Numbered from the stretch's first letter, positions 34,258 to 43,258 are shown. The stretch is 64,000 nt of DNA from Arthrobacter jinronghuae (GCF_025244825.1 NZ_CP104263.1:2170001-2234000); one strand, 5' to 3'. Translations and numbers: made by a program. Notes: generated by a model not told the origin, from the letters alone.

Positions 34258-34587
34258 ATGAACCAGGACGCCGCCGAGCGGCTGGCGGCCCGCTATGCAC
34301 GGCGGGCCGAGCCGATCAGCCTTACCCCGGAAGAGCTGGACTTCGAGCACAATCCGGTCACCACGTCGGTGCCCGGGGTGCCCGTCTGGGCCTGGATCCG
34401 GTTCCCCAGCACTGCCGAGCGTGTGAAGGGCGAAGCCTGCAGCTGGTCGTCCCGGGCGGTACAGGTGCTCTGGGAGGACGCCGGACTGCGCCGGGCCACC
34501 TGGGTCTGGGCCTCGGCCGTCACCCGCCGGACCAACAACTCACGCAAGGAAACCCTGGGTGACCGCACGGCCCGGGAAGCCGGGTGA
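34258..34587 (+). CDS. Small protein of unknown function behind a LexA box
   Basis: A 109-aa soluble protein rich in Arg and Trp (WAWIRFPSTAERVKGEA, VLWEDAGLRRATWVWASAVT), pI clearly basic. I recognise no domain; the segment VPVWAWIRFP...VKGEACSWSSRAV looks like a compact beta-rich core. ATG 34258 lies seven bases after TATTTT with no ribosome binding site, a leaderless layout, and the LexA box overlaps that -10. The divergent gene is a SRAP abasic-site protein, so it is a candidate SOS-induced accessory factor. It ends two bases from the convergent NmrA-like gene. Confidence 0.65.
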   Translation: MNQDAAERLAARYARRAEPISLTPEELDFEHNPVTTSVPGVPVWAWIRFPSTAERVKGEACSWSSRAVQVLWEDAGLRRATWVWASAVTRRTNNSRKETLGDRTAREAG

Positions 34588-34589
34588 GG

Positions 34590-35459
34590 TCAGCCCGCCG
34601 TCCATCCCGAGGCCCTGATCCAACCGGGCAGATCCAGCGGGGCATCCCCCAGCAGGGCGCGGGTTGCCTCGAAGTCGCCCCGGTAGGCGGAAGTTTGCCC
34701 GAACCAGCGGAACATCGCCGCCAGATCCCCCTGGGACTCGACCACCTCCAGCGGCAGCGCCTCATAACGGGCCGGCAGCCCGGCGGCCTCACCGAAAGCT
34801 GCTGCGATCTGCGAGCCGGTGAGCTCATCCCCCGCGATTTCGACGGCACCGCCCTCCACGTCGGTGCCGCCGGCCAGGATCGCGGCCGCAGCCCGGCCGA
34901 CGTCGTGCACGGCGACCATCTGCAGCGGGATGTTGTCCGGCAGCGGCATCCGCACCACCACTTCACCGTCCTCCGTGCTGACGCCGAAGCCTTGAAAGTT
35001 ATCAGTGAAGAACACGGGGCGCAGGAACGTGGCGTGCAGGCCCAGGGCCTCGATGTGCTCCTCGACGCGGCGCTTGCTTTCAAAGTGGGGCACCCCCGAC
35101 TGCCGTTCGGCTCCGCCGACGGAGCTGTAGAGAAGATGCGGCAAACCCGTCCGCCGGGCCGCGTCCGCGAGCGCCACGCCGTTGGCGGTTTCCTGTTCCG
35201 TTCCGCCCGGCCCGGCCATGGTGGCCATCGCGTAGGCGGCGTCCGCTCCCTTGAGGAACGCATCGAGGCTGTCCGGGTCCGTCAGGTCTCCCGGAACCAG
35301 TTCGACGCCGCGGTCCGCGAGCGACGCAGCGCGGCTGCCGGAGGGGTCCCGGACCAGTGCGCGGACCTTCGCGCCGCGCTCAAGCAGCGCGGTCACGACG
35401 GCGCTGCCCTGATGCCCGGTGGCACCGACAACGGCTATCAAGGGGGATGGATCATTCAC
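34590..35459 (-). CDS. NmrA-like NAD(P)-binding protein (atypical SDR)
   Basis: The 289-aa protein has an extended-type Rossmann motif IAVVGATGHQGSAVVTALLE, VRALVRDPSG, GDLTDPDSLDAFLKGADAAY and HLLYSSVGGAER, HFESKRRVEEHI in place of YxxxK, as in NmrA/HSCARG proteins. These bind NADP and often act as redox sensors rather than enzymes. It starts at GTG 35459 behind CAGGAGAATG. Confidence 0.85.
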   Translation of the reverse strand: MNDPSPLIAVVGATGHQGSAVVTALLERGAKVRALVRDPSGSRAASLADRGVELVPGDLTDPDSLDAFLKGADAAYAMATMAGPGGTEQETANGVALADAARRTGLPHLLYSSVGGAERQSGVPHFESKRRVEEHIEALGLHATFLRPVFFTDNFQGFGVSTEDGEVVVRMPLPDNIPLQMVAVHDVGRAAAAILAGGTDVEGGAVEIAGDELTGSQIAAAFGEAAGLPARYEALPLEVVESQGDLAAMFRWFGQTSAYRGDFEATRALLGDAPLDLPGWIRASGWTAG

Positions 35460-35505
35460 GGCATTCTCCTGTCACAGGTGGAGCGAGTGAAAGCTGATTG
35501 CCGTG

Positions 35506-35847
35506 CTAACCCGGAAGGCTGCGGACATATTCCAGCGCCTCGCGGGTGAGTGCCGTCCATTGGAGTGCCGTGGCCCCCGGGTCCGCGGCGGCCGGCACCT
35601 CGACCCATTCCCGCATGGTGCGCTTACCCATGGTGACCGGCCCTGCGGCGCCTGCAGCAATGAGCTCCTGGGCGCGGGCTTTCGGCAGCTTCACGATCAG
35701 GTAGTCGCCGGAACCGAGGAAGGCCACGATCTTAGATCCGGTACGCAGCCCCGGGCTGCGGAACATGGTGCCCACGGTCAATGGACCGTCCTGCAGTTCG
35801 TCGCCGATGGCGTACAGGAGATCCAGTGCTTCCTGAGACGGCCGCAT
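35506..35847 (-). CDS. Small TfoX/YjbR-like protein
   Basis: The 113-aa protein (MFRSPGLRTGSKIVAFLGSG, DYLIVKLPKARAQELIAAG, MREWVEVP, TALQWTALTREALEYVRSL) has the beta-alpha pattern of the small TfoX-N/MmcQ-YjbR-like proteins seen in actinobacteria. The assignment is by overall pattern and is moderate. No link to competence is implied. It lies between the NmrA-like gene and an aldo/keto reductase on the same strand, 26 bases after the latter. Confidence 0.6.
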   Translation of the reverse strand: MRPSQEALDLLYAIGDELQDGPLTVGTMFRSPGLRTGSKIVAFLGSGDYLIVKLPKARAQELIAAGAAGPVTMGKRTMREWVEVPAAADPGATALQWTALTREALEYVRSLPG

Positions 35848-35873
35848 CTACCCTCCCTGGACTGTCCGGCAGG

Positions 35874-36719
35874 TCAGAACTGGCTGAAGTCCGCCGTCGC
35901 CGGATCGGCACCGATCCGGCGTCCGCCCTCCAGCCCGTCCAGGAGGTCCAGTTCCTCCTGCGTCAGTTCCAGACCGACGGCGGCCAGGTTCTCCCGCATC
36001 CGCCCCGAGTCGGACGATTTGGGAATGACGATCCTTCCCGAACCCAGGTGCCAGGCCAGCACCACCTGCGCCGCCGTGGCTGCGTACTTCTCTGCGAGCG
36101 CCGCCACTTCCGGCCCGCCCAGTTCCCTGCCCTGCCCCAACGGACTGTAGGCCTCGACGGCGATGCCGCGGGAAATGGTGTCGGCCGCGAGCGCCGCCTG
36201 CTGGAACCCGGGATGCAGTTCGATCTGGTTCACGGCCGGCAGGACCTGGCTCTGCTCGTACAGGGCATCCAAATGGTCGGCGAGGAAGTTGGAGACCCCG
36301 ATGGCGCGCATATAGCCGTCCCGGTACAGGGCCTCGAGTTCCTTCCAGGCCTGCACGAACATCCCCTGCGAGGGCACCGGCCAATGGATCAGGTAGAGGT
36401 CGACGACGTCGAGGTTCAGCGCTCGCCGGCTGTCCAGGAACGCAGCCCGCGCCCGGTCCTGGTCTCCGTTGCGCAGCTTGGTGGTCACGAAGATCTCGGA
36501 CCGGGGAATGCCGGACGCGGCGATGGCCGCTCCCACTCCGGCCTCGTTGCCATACGCGGCAGCGGTGTCGATATGACGGTATCCGGCAGCCAGGGCGTCC
36601 TCCACCACTTCCTGCGCCCGGTCAGCCGGGACCTGGAAGACGCCGAACCCCAATTGCGGAATCCGTACGGAGTTGCCGAGCGTCAGTTCCGGAACAACGG
36701 TGCGGGGACTCTCTGTCAT
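35874..36719 (-). CDS. Aldo/keto reductase (AKR5/DkgA-like)
   Basis: A 281-aa aldo/keto reductase: LGNSVRIPQLGFGVFQVP, YRHIDTAAAYGNEAGVG (Asp and Tyr), FVTTKLRNGD (Lys), DLYLIHWPVPSQG (His), IGVSNFLADHLD, and VIPKSSDSGRMRENL for NADPH binding. It fits the 2,5-diketo-D-gluconate reductase type. GGAAAGG precedes ATG 36719. It is divergent from the epimerase-like gene at 36834. Confidence 0.9.
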   Translation of the reverse strand: MTESPRTVVPELTLGNSVRIPQLGFGVFQVPADRAQEVVEDALAAGYRHIDTAAAYGNEAGVGAAIAASGIPRSEIFVTTKLRNGDQDRARAAFLDSRRALNLDVVDLYLIHWPVPSQGMFVQAWKELEALYRDGYMRAIGVSNFLADHLDALYEQSQVLPAVNQIELHPGFQQAALAADTISRGIAVEAYSPLGQGRELGGPEVAALAEKYAATAAQVVLAWHLGSGRIVIPKSSDSGRMRENLAAVGLELTQEELDLLDGLEGGRRIGADPATADFSQF

Positions 36720-36833
36720 GGCGGTGCCTTTCCTGCCGTGCGGTCATCTAGGCTGGGTGCAGTTCGGAGCCGGGCACCTCCACCTAAGCCCGGCTCCTTC
36801 CCCCAGTCAAGGACACCCGTAAGGAAACCCGCA

Positions 36834-37841
36834 ATGACGCATCCCGCGGCTCTTGATCTGCTTTTCATCGGCGGCACCGGCGTGATCAGTGCCGCCGCCG
36901 TCGCGCACGCTTCCAGCCTCGGGCATCGGGTGACAGTGCTGAACCGGGGCGTGTCTGCGCTGCGTCCGGCGCCGGCCGGCGTCGAGGTCCTGTCCGCCGA
37001 TGTCCGGGATACGGGTGCCGTTCGGGGCGCCCTGGGCAGCCGGACGTTCGACGCCGTGGCGGACTTCCTGTCCTTCACCGCCGAGCATGTGGCAGCGGCG
37101 GTGGAACTGTACCGCGGCCGAACCGGGCAGTATGTGTTCATCAGCTCGGCCTCGGCGTACCAGAAGCCGCCCGCACGGCTGCCGGTGCGGGAGTCGACGC
37201 CGCTGCGCAACCCGTTCTGGCAGTACTCCCGGGACAAGATCGCCGGGGAGGACATCCTGGTGCAGGCCTACCGGAGCGAGGGCTTTCCGGGGACGGTCGT
37301 GCGCCCGTCGCATACCTATGACGCCACAATGGTCCCCCTGTCCGGGCACTGGACGGACATCCACCGGATGCGCGCCGGGCTGCCGGTAGTGGTGCACGGT
37401 GACGGCACGTCCTTGTGGACGCTGACGCACAGCCGGGATTTCGCGAAGGCCTTCGTAGGCCTCCTGGGCCGGCCCGCCGCCGTCGGCGAAAGCTACACCA
37501 TCACATCCGACGAGTTCCTGCCCTGGGACGCCGTTTACCGTTCCCTGGCGGCTGCCGCCGGTGTGCCCGACCCACTCCTGGTCCACGTGCCATCGGAGAC
37601 CATCGCAGCGCTCGATCCGGGGCGGGGCCCCGGCCTGCTGGGCGACAAGAGCCATTCGGTCATCTTCGACAACAGCAAGATCAAGTCCCTGGTGCCGGAT
37701 TACCAGGCGGTGATTCCGTTTTCCGAAGGTGCCCGCGAAATCATCCAGTGGCACGATGCCCATCCTCAGGAACAGGTCCTGGACACAGCCTGGATGGAAG
37801 CCAGCGACCGGCTCGCGCGCTGGGCACGGGCAGGCGCCTAA
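36834..37841 (+). CDS. NAD-dependent epimerase/dehydratase family protein
   Basis: The 335-aa extended SDR starts with DLLFIGGTGVISAAAVAHAS, and has VLNRGVSALRPAPAGVE, VFISSASAYQKP, PFWQYSRDKIAGEDIL (the YxxxK) and VRPSHTYD. This pattern matches the group of plant-chloroplast-RNA-binding-like/NAD-epimerase proteins that bind a nucleotide sugar. The C-terminal part (HDAHPQEQVLDTAWMEASDR) is typical. AAGGAAACCC precedes ATG 36834. The substrate is not known. Confidence 0.85.
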   Translation: MTHPAALDLLFIGGTGVISAAAVAHASSLGHRVTVLNRGVSALRPAPAGVEVLSADVRDTGAVRGALGSRTFDAVADFLSFTAEHVAAAVELYRGRTGQYVFISSASAYQKPPARLPVRESTPLRNPFWQYSRDKIAGEDILVQAYRSEGFPGTVVRPSHTYDATMVPLSGHWTDIHRMRAGLPVVVHGDGTSLWTLTHSRDFAKAFVGLLGRPAAVGESYTITSDEFLPWDAVYRSLAAAAGVPDPLLVHVPSETIAALDPGRGPGLLGDKSHSVIFDNSKIKSLVPDYQAVIPFSEGAREIIQWHDAHPQEQVLDTAWMEASDRLARWARAGA

Positions 37842-38004
37842 GCAAGTCCGTCCGGGCGCGGGCGGGTCTGGGGCTTCTGTTACTGGCGGCTGTTAGAGTG
37901 CAGGCAGCAGGTATATCCGGATGATTGCGGCGATCGCTGCCGGAGTTGAAGCCGAATCTCGACGCCCCGTCCGGATGGCTTCGAAAAAAACGTTGGAGGA
38001 AACC

Positions 38005-38565
38005 ATGTCAGGTAACGGTCCCGGCCAGGGAAACAACCACGGAAACCGGTGGTCCGACGAGTGGGACGAGCAATACGCCTCCCCCAAGAAACCCGAACCT
38101 ACCGCCCCCGCCGGCCAGCAGCCTCAGCACCCCCAGCCCCAGAATCCCCAGGGATACGGGCAGCAGGCACCTCACTATCCTTCACCCGGCTACCCGAACC
38201 AGCCCGGCCAGGGGTATCCCGGCCAGGGCTACCCGAACCAGGCCCAGGGGTATCCCGTCCAGGGTTACCCGTCCGCCGGCCACCAGCAGGCCCAGGGCTA
38301 CGGCCATGCCCAGTTCGGCCACGCACCGCAGGGCCCGGGTTACCGGCCCCAGAAATCCCGCGTCACCGCCGGACTGCTCGGAATTTTCCTCGGCGGCTTC
38401 GGCGTCCACCGCTTCTACCTGGGCAACAACAGCGTGGGCATCGCGCAGCTTGTCCTGACCTGTTTCACGGGCATGGGAGCCGTCTGGGGCTTCGTCGAAG
38501 GCCTGATGATTCTCTGCAACGCCCGGTCCTTCCGCACCGACGCGCACGGGATCCCGCTCAAGTAA
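38005..38565 (+). CDS. TM2 domain protein with Gly-Tyr-Pro-rich head
   Basis: The 186-aa protein has a low-complexity N-terminal region (about residues 28-115) built from GYPxQ/GYPNQ/GQGYP repeats, then a TM2 domain at about 120-175: VTAGLLGIFLGGFGVHRFYL and LVLTCFTGMGAVWGFVEGLM. TM2 proteins have two spans joined by a short DRF-like turn (here GVHRFYLGN). GGAGGAAACC precedes ATG 38005. The repetitive head may interact with the wall or other membrane proteins; function unknown. Confidence 0.85.
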   Translation: MSGNGPGQGNNHGNRWSDEWDEQYASPKKPEPTAPAGQQPQHPQPQNPQGYGQQAPHYPSPGYPNQPGQGYPGQGYPNQAQGYPVQGYPSAGHQQAQGYGHAQFGHAPQGPGYRPQKSRVTAGLLGIFLGGFGVHRFYLGNNSVGIAQLVLTCFTGMGAVWGFVEGLMILCNARSFRTDAHGIPLK

Positions 38566-38594
38566 CGAATAGCAGTCCGGTGCTAGGCTTGGGG

Positions 38595-38612
38595 TTCGAA
38601 AGTATGTTCTAG
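38595..38612. promoter_or_regulatory. LexA (SOS) box upstream of umuDC
   Basis: TTCGAAAGTATGTTCTAG fits the SOS operator with minor mismatches (CGAA...TTCTA). It lies 42 bases upstream of the umuD-like start and overlaps the first of two GTTCTAGAAAT repeats. Confidence 0.7.
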
Positions 38613-38633
38613 AAATGTTCCCGTTCTAGAAAT
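38606..38633 (+). repeat. Direct repeat GTTCTAGAAAT in the umuD promoter
   Basis: The 11-mer GTTCTAGAAAT occurs at 38606-38616 and 38623-38633, a 17-base period. The first copy overlaps the LexA box. The second, with GTTCCCGTTCTAGAA, could be a weaker second LexA half-site. Confidence 0.6.
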
Positions 38634-38653
38634 ATCCCCCAGGAGGCCTCGGC

Positions 38654-39073
38654 ATGGCGGTGTTCTCAGCAGACCGTTCCCGCCGCCCCGCTCCGCCGTC
38701 GGAGTCCGACGCCGCGACTGCCGCAGGGTTTCCCAGTCCGGCCCGGGACTATTTTGACGGCCGGATTGACCTCAACCGGCACCTGATCCGGGACCCCACC
38801 TCCACCTACGTGGTGCGAGTGGAAGGCGATTCCATGGCGGGCACCGGTATCTGCAACGGGGATGAACTGATTGTGGACCGTTCGCTCACGCCGCGCGACG
38901 GCGCCGTCGTCGTTGCCGTGGTGGACGGAGAACTCACGGTCCGGCGGCTGCTGCTGGGCGGGCAGCGGATCGTGCTGCGGGCCGAAAGCCCCGGGTATCC
39001 GGACATCCTCGTGGCTGAGCCGTCGGAACTGTCCGTGTGGGGCGTTGTGACCCGCTGCCTGCACCATGTCTGA
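38654..39073 (+). CDS. umuD: UmuD-like S24 peptidase (LexA-type fold), Lys replaced
   Basis: The 139-aa protein aligns well with UmuD: the [19 protein letters not shown] block including an Ala-Gly cleavage site near residue 24, VEGDSMAG with the nucleophilic Ser, and [11 protein letters not shown] near the end. At the position of catalytic Lys97 of E. coli UmuD (37 residues after the Ser) the codon is CGG, giving Arg. Self-cleavage to UmuD' may therefore be lost or altered. AGGAGG precedes ATG 38654. It overlaps umuC by 8 bases. A LexA box lies upstream. Confidence 0.88.
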   Translation: MAVFSADRSRRPAPPSESDAATAAGFPSPARDYFDGRIDLNRHLIRDPTSTYVVRVEGDSMAGTGICNGDELIVDRSLTPRDGAVVVAVVDGELTVRRLLLGGQRIVLRAESPGYPDILVAEPSELSVWGVVTRCLHHV

Positions 39074-40373
39074 GCCGTCCCCGCCGCCGGCAGCCGCCCA
39101 GCGGATCGCGCTGGTGGACGTCAACAGCTTCTACGTCTCCTGCGAGCGCGCGTTCGACCCCAAACTGGCAGGGGTGCCGGTGGTGGTGCTGTCCAACAAC
39201 GACGGCTGCGTGGTGGCACGCTCGGACGAGGCGAAGGCACTGGGCATCAAGACCGGCACGCCGTGGTTCAAGCTCGCCGAATCCGCGCCGCGCGTGGGCC
39301 TGATCCAGCGCTCGAGCAACTACGAGCTCTACGGAGATCTCAGTTCCCGTGTGATGGAACTGCTGGGGCGTTACGCGCTGTGGCAGGAGGTGTACTCGAT
39401 CGATGAGTCCTTCCTCGGACTCGCCGGCACGCCGCGCGATCTGGAGGCACAGGGGGCAACTATCCGCACCGCCGTCGCCCGCCACACCGGCCTGCCTGTC
39501 TGCGTGGGCATCGGCACCACCAAGACCCTGGCGAAGTTCGCCAACCGGATCGCCAAACAGAACCGGCACCTGCAGGGCGTCTGCAACCTCGAGACCATGG
39601 ACCCGGCCGCCGTGGAAGCCATCATGTCCCGGGTGCCGGTCACCGGCCTCTGGGGCGTGGGGTCCCGGCTGGGCACGAAGCTGGACGCGATGGGGATCTC
39701 CACCGTCGCGGACCTGCGCGCAGCCGATCCGGCGCTGATCCGCCGGAAATTCTCGGTCACCCTGCAGCGCACCGTGCTGGAGCTCAACGGCACCGCCTGC
39801 ATCCCGCACGAGGACGAGCGGGCGGACCGCAAACAGCTGATCTTCTCCCGGAGCTTCTCGACGCCGGTCACTACCGGCGCCGAGATGCGCCAGGTCATGA
39901 GCATCTACGCGCAGCAGGCGGCCGCACGGCTGGAGCGTGAGGGACAGCAGGCCAGCATCCTCACCGCTTATGCCGGCACGTCGCACTTCAGCGAGCGGGC
40001 GGCGTCGTTCCCCTCCGCCACGGTGCGTCTACCCAGCCCGACGTCGGATCCCGTGGTCCTCAGCCGGGCCGCCGTCGGCGCGCTCGAGTCCCAGGTGGTC
40101 GAGGGTGTGCCCTACACCAAGGCCGGGGTGATGCTCAGCGGATTGGAGTCCGCCGGCGCGCAGCCGCTGTTCGAGGAGTTCGTCTCCGCACAGGAACGGC
40201 GGAACCTGGGCGAACTGCTGGGGAAAGTCACGGACAAATACGGTGCGGCGAGTATCGGGCTCGGGCTGGCGGGGATGTCCACGGCGACGCCGGAATGGAC
40301 CATGTCGCGCAGGTATTCCTCGCCGCGGTACACCACCGAGTGGAGCGAACTGCCGGTGGTGAAGGCGGTTTAG
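39066..40373 (+). CDS. umuC: Y-family DNA polymerase UmuC-like (Pol V catalytic subunit)
   Basis: The 435-aa protein has the Y-family palm residues [17 protein letters not shown] and [12 protein letters not shown], fingers [18 protein letters not shown], the thumb Hh[19 protein letters not shown], and little-finger RSFSTPVT with the C-terminal UmuC extension. It replicates across DNA lesions. It overlaps the umuD-like gene by 8 bases, so UmuD and UmuC are co-translated. SOS control by the site at 38595 is expected. Confidence 0.93.
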   Translation: MSEPSPPPAAAQRIALVDVNSFYVSCERAFDPKLAGVPVVVLSNNDGCVVARSDEAKALGIKTGTPWFKLAESAPRVGLIQRSSNYELYGDLSSRVMELLGRYALWQEVYSIDESFLGLAGTPRDLEAQGATIRTAVARHTGLPVCVGIGTTKTLAKFANRIAKQNRHLQGVCNLETMDPAAVEAIMSRVPVTGLWGVGSRLGTKLDAMGISTVADLRAADPALIRRKFSVTLQRTVLELNGTACIPHEDERADRKQLIFSRSFSTPVTTGAEMRQVMSIYAQQAAARLEREGQQASILTAYAGTSHFSERAASFPSATVRLPSPTSDPVVLSRAAVGALESQVVEGVPYTKAGVMLSGLESAGAQPLFEEFVSAQERRNLGELLGKVTDKYGAASIGLGLAGMSTATPEWTMSRRYSSPRYTTEWSELPVVKAV

Positions 40374-40376
40374 CGG

Positions 40377-41066
40377 TCAGTAGTTCGGCGCGGCCGGAAA
40401 GCCGAGAAACTCCTCCAGCGTCACCCCGGAGTCATGGACTCCGCCGGCCACCTCCGGCCCCACGTAACGCAGGTGCCAGGGCTCGTAGGCATACCCGGTG
40501 ATGTGTTCCGCCCCGGCCGGATAACGGATCAGGAAGCCGTACCGGTGGGCGTTCGCAGCGGTCCAGGAACCGGCTGCCGTTCCTTCGAAACAGGTTTCCA
40601 GCGCGCATAGACCGTCCGGATTGCCGATGTCCACGGCCAGCCCGGTTTCATGCTCGCTGTGGCCGGGCCGGGCGGAGAGCGAATCGGCTCCCTCCTGCCC
40701 GTACTTCTCGGTGTAGGAGGCGTGCAGCCGGGACTGTTCTTCCCGTGACCGGTAGCCGCTGACGGGAGAAACGGCGACGCCCTCCGCCGCGGCATCACCA
40801 ACCATCCGGGCATAGGCTTCAGCCGCTTCGGCGCGCAGCAGCAGCCCGCCCGCGTCTGTCAGATCGGCCGGCACGTAGTCCGCCGCGAGGGGTCGGTTCT
40901 TGTTGATCACGAGCGTGAAACTGTCCGGCGGCTCTGCTTCGGGGGCAGCCGCCGCGTCCATGGCCGGCTCCTTGAAAAGGTGAGCAAACACGGCAAGCGA
41001 CACGACCAGGCTCAAACACAGCAGGCCGGCCATGGACGCACATGTCCTCAGGTACAGGTACCGCAT
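40377..41066 (-). CDS. VanY-type D-alanyl-D-alanine carboxypeptidase (M15B)
   Basis: A 229-aa membrane-anchored peptidase. It has an N-terminal signal anchor (residues about 10-30: MAGLLCLSLVVSLAVFAHLF) and an M15B domain with SGYRSREEQ, SARPGHSEHETGLAVDIG (zinc His and Asp), and YEPWHLRYVG (zinc His). It trims peptidoglycan stem peptides outside the membrane. ATG 41066 is preferred because TAGGGGAAC precedes it and the anchor begins directly after. It converges with umuC, three bases apart. Confidence 0.88.
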   Translation of the reverse strand: MRYLYLRTCASMAGLLCLSLVVSLAVFAHLFKEPAMDAAAAPEAEPPDSFTLVINKNRPLAADYVPADLTDAGGLLLRAEAAEAYARMVGDAAAEGVAVSPVSGYRSREEQSRLHASYTEKYGQEGADSLSARPGHSEHETGLAVDIGNPDGLCALETCFEGTAAGSWTAANAHRYGFLIRYPAGAEHITGYAYEPWHLRYVGPEVAGGVHDSGVTLEEFLGFPAAPNY

Positions 41067-41230
41067 TGTTCCCCTACCCATCCTTCGTCCGGCACGGCGC
41101 CCTCGCCGTTTCGCGCCATCCTCGCACGCGCGGCGCAACGCGGGCGGCACCGGCACGCCCGTGCCAACCTCCCCCACTGATGGAATGAGCGGCGGCGGCC
41201 CGTCCACACAGGAACGGTTAGCGTGGAGGC

Positions 41231-41797
41231 ATGAGTTATGCGTACGACGTCGAGATCCTGCACCTGCTTGTCTCGCCCGCACACGCCTACTTCGGGCGTG
41301 CCAAGGACGGGCCGGCCGACGTCGTCACCACCGATGCGGACCAGGCTGAGGTAGTTGCCGGCAAGGGGATTGTCGGTGACCGGTTCTTCGGCAAGGCCGC
41401 CCACATGGATGCGGCCGTTACCTTGTTAGCTGTGGAGTCGTTGGAGGCCATCGCCGCGGAGCTTGGTGCCGATCCCTTTGACCCGCTGCTGGCGCGCCGG
41501 AACGTGGTGCTCCGCGGTGCCGAACTGTCCCCGCTGCTGGGACAGGACTTTGTCCTCGAATCTGCCGACAGCCGGGTGGAATTCCACGGCGGCAGGCAGG
41601 CCCACCCCTGCGCCTGGATGGACCGGGTCCTGGCTCCCGGTGCGCACAAGGCGATGCGGGGCCGGGGCGGGCTGCGCTGCCGGCCGCTGAGCAGCGGGAC
41701 GCTTCACCGCGGACCGGCCCTGCTCATCAGCCCGGTGCCGCTGGACCCGGGCCGGGCTGCCGTTCCCTCACTGCTGAGGCCGGGCAGGCTTCCCTGA
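41231..41797 (+). CDS. MOSC domain protein
   Basis: The 188-aa protein has a MOSC-type beta barrel: KGIVGDRFFGKAAHMDAAVT, LLARRNVVLRGAELSPLLGQ, GGRQAHPCAWMDRVL with the conserved Cys, and AMRGRGGLRC. MOSC proteins bind sulfur or molybdenum cofactor intermediates or act in detoxifying N-hydroxylated bases (YiiM type). ATG 41231 has TAGCGT six bases upstream and GGAGG within that gap, so either leadered or leaderless initiation is possible. Confidence 0.8.
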   Translation: MSYAYDVEILHLLVSPAHAYFGRAKDGPADVVTTDADQAEVVAGKGIVGDRFFGKAAHMDAAVTLLAVESLEAIAAELGADPFDPLLARRNVVLRGAELSPLLGQDFVLESADSRVEFHGGRQAHPCAWMDRVLAPGAHKAMRGRGGLRCRPLSSGTLHRGPALLISPVPLDPGRAAVPSLLRPGRLP

Positions 41798-41817
41798 CGG
41801 ACGGACCGGAGACGGGG

Positions 41818-43194
41818 TCATTCCCACACCAGCGCAGAACTGCCGTAAGGCTGCGGCGGCCGGCTGTGCTCAAGCTGCCTCCCGTCCACCTGCAGGGGCG
41901 GCGGCGCAAACGTCAGCTCGCCGTAGACACTCGGCCAGGTCCGGAGCTCCGGTTCCAGTTCGCTCCGCTCGGTACCCGAGGGCGGAGCCGGCAGCCGCAT
42001 CAGCTCCAGCGCGGTGCGCGCCAGCGACAAGTGGGCCGATCCGCTGATCCCCCGATTCCGGGCGCCCATGAGCGCCACCGCAGCGGCGGCCGCCCCGAGG
42101 CCGGTGGCATAGTCCAGCGCCTGGACCGGCAGCGCCCCGGGCCGCCACGATCCTCCCTCCCCGCTGCCGTAAATGGCGGCAATGCCGCTCGCGGCCTGCA
42201 CGATGCTGTCGAAACCCCGCCGGGCGGCCCACGGCCCGGCGTTGCCCCAGGCGTCGAAGCTCACCACGCCCAGCCCCGGGTAGTCCGCCCGCAGCGCGTC
42301 CGGATCCAATCCGAAGCGGGCGAGGGAGCCGCCCCGGTATCCCAACAGCACGACGTCGGCCGCCTCGAGGAGTCCGCGGAACCGCCGGTAGGCGGCCGGG
42401 TCGGTGAGGTCGGCCACCGCACTGCGCTTCGAGAAGCCGGTGTCCAGATACTGTTCCTCCAGCTCCGGCATGCCGGGCGGGTCGATCCGCAGCACGTCGG
42501 CACCCAAAGCGCCCAGGATCCGGCTGCCCGACGGACCGGCGATCACCCTCGTCAGGTCCAGGACGCGCAGGCCGTCCAGAATCCCGCCGGACCCGCCGCG
42601 CAGGGCAGCCGGCACACTGCGGGGAGGCGCTGGTGCCGGTGCGGTGCCCACACGGATCCACGGTTCCCCCGGGAGCCCCTTGCCCGCCGGGGAGCCCGCC
42701 CACTCCTCTGGCGGACGGACTGCGGCTGCCACTCCCCCGTGTGCCGTCACCCGATCCTCCACCTCCATGGCCGTCATCCGAAGCAGTGCTGCGTCTACGG
42801 CGTCGACTGTGGCAACCCGCAGTGCAGTGAGCAGGGCACGTTCGTGGTGCGGATAGTTGGCGTGCAGCCGAACCCATCCGTCAATGGTGCGGCGGAAGCC
42901 CGACAGCGGAGCGAACCCGCCAACCGCTCTGCCATCCACCCGCAGATGCGAATAGGAAGCGAACGATGCCGCCGCGCCGCGGGAGGTGAGCGCGATGTCC
43001 CGGCCCGTCCCGGCGGCGAGCGCCGTCGCCAGCGCTTGCAGGGATCCCAGGGCCAGTCCCTCCACGTCCAGTGCGCCCGCCCACCACCAGCGCGGTCCCG
43101 TCCAGGGTGCGGGCGCAGGATTCTCCGGCAGCAGCGGGGCAAGGTCCCGCCAGAGTGCGGGAAGGGGATTCGTGTTCCGGTGGTCGGCAGCCAT
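41818..43194 (-). CDS. CoA-transferase family III (CaiB/BaiF) protein
   Basis: The 458-aa protein has the family III fold: GLRVLDLTRVIAGPSGSRIL (the conserved DLTRVIAGP), LGADVLRIDPPGMPELE, DLTDPAAYRRFRGLLEAADVV with LLGYRGGSL, and GVVSFDAWGNAGPWAARRGF for the second strand. The usual catalytic Asp lies in the disordered stretch after DLTDP. N-terminal 200 residues are an unusual extension related to the same fold (half-domain duplication). It moves CoA between carboxylic acids. The ATG 43194 is six bases behind CATAAT, leaderless-like. Confidence 0.82.
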   Translation of the reverse strand: MAADHRNTNPLPALWRDLAPLLPENPAPAPWTGPRWWWAGALDVEGLALGSLQALATALAAGTGRDIALTSRGAAASFASYSHLRVDGRAVGGFAPLSGFRRTIDGWVRLHANYPHHERALLTALRVATVDAVDAALLRMTAMEVEDRVTAHGGVAAAVRPPEEWAGSPAGKGLPGEPWIRVGTAPAPAPPRSVPAALRGGSGGILDGLRVLDLTRVIAGPSGSRILGALGADVLRIDPPGMPELEEQYLDTGFSKRSAVADLTDPAAYRRFRGLLEAADVVLLGYRGGSLARFGLDPDALRADYPGLGVVSFDAWGNAGPWAARRGFDSIVQAASGIAAIYGSGEGGSWRPGALPVQALDYATGLGAAAAAVALMGARNRGISGSAHLSLARTALELMRLPAPPSGTERSELEPELRTWPSVYGELTFAPPPLQVDGRQLEHSRPPQPYGSSALVWE

Positions 43195-43258
43195 AACGGC
43201 ATTATGCAGCCCGATGCCTCCGCCGGGCCTGCTCGACCGAAGCGCAGATGTCATATGC

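Noticed and set aside
37921..38004. An earlier start for the TM2 protein adding 28 codons (MIAAIAAGVEAESRR...)
   Set aside because: The strong GGAGGAAACC stands ahead of ATG 38005, and the added part has no match to TM2 proteins.
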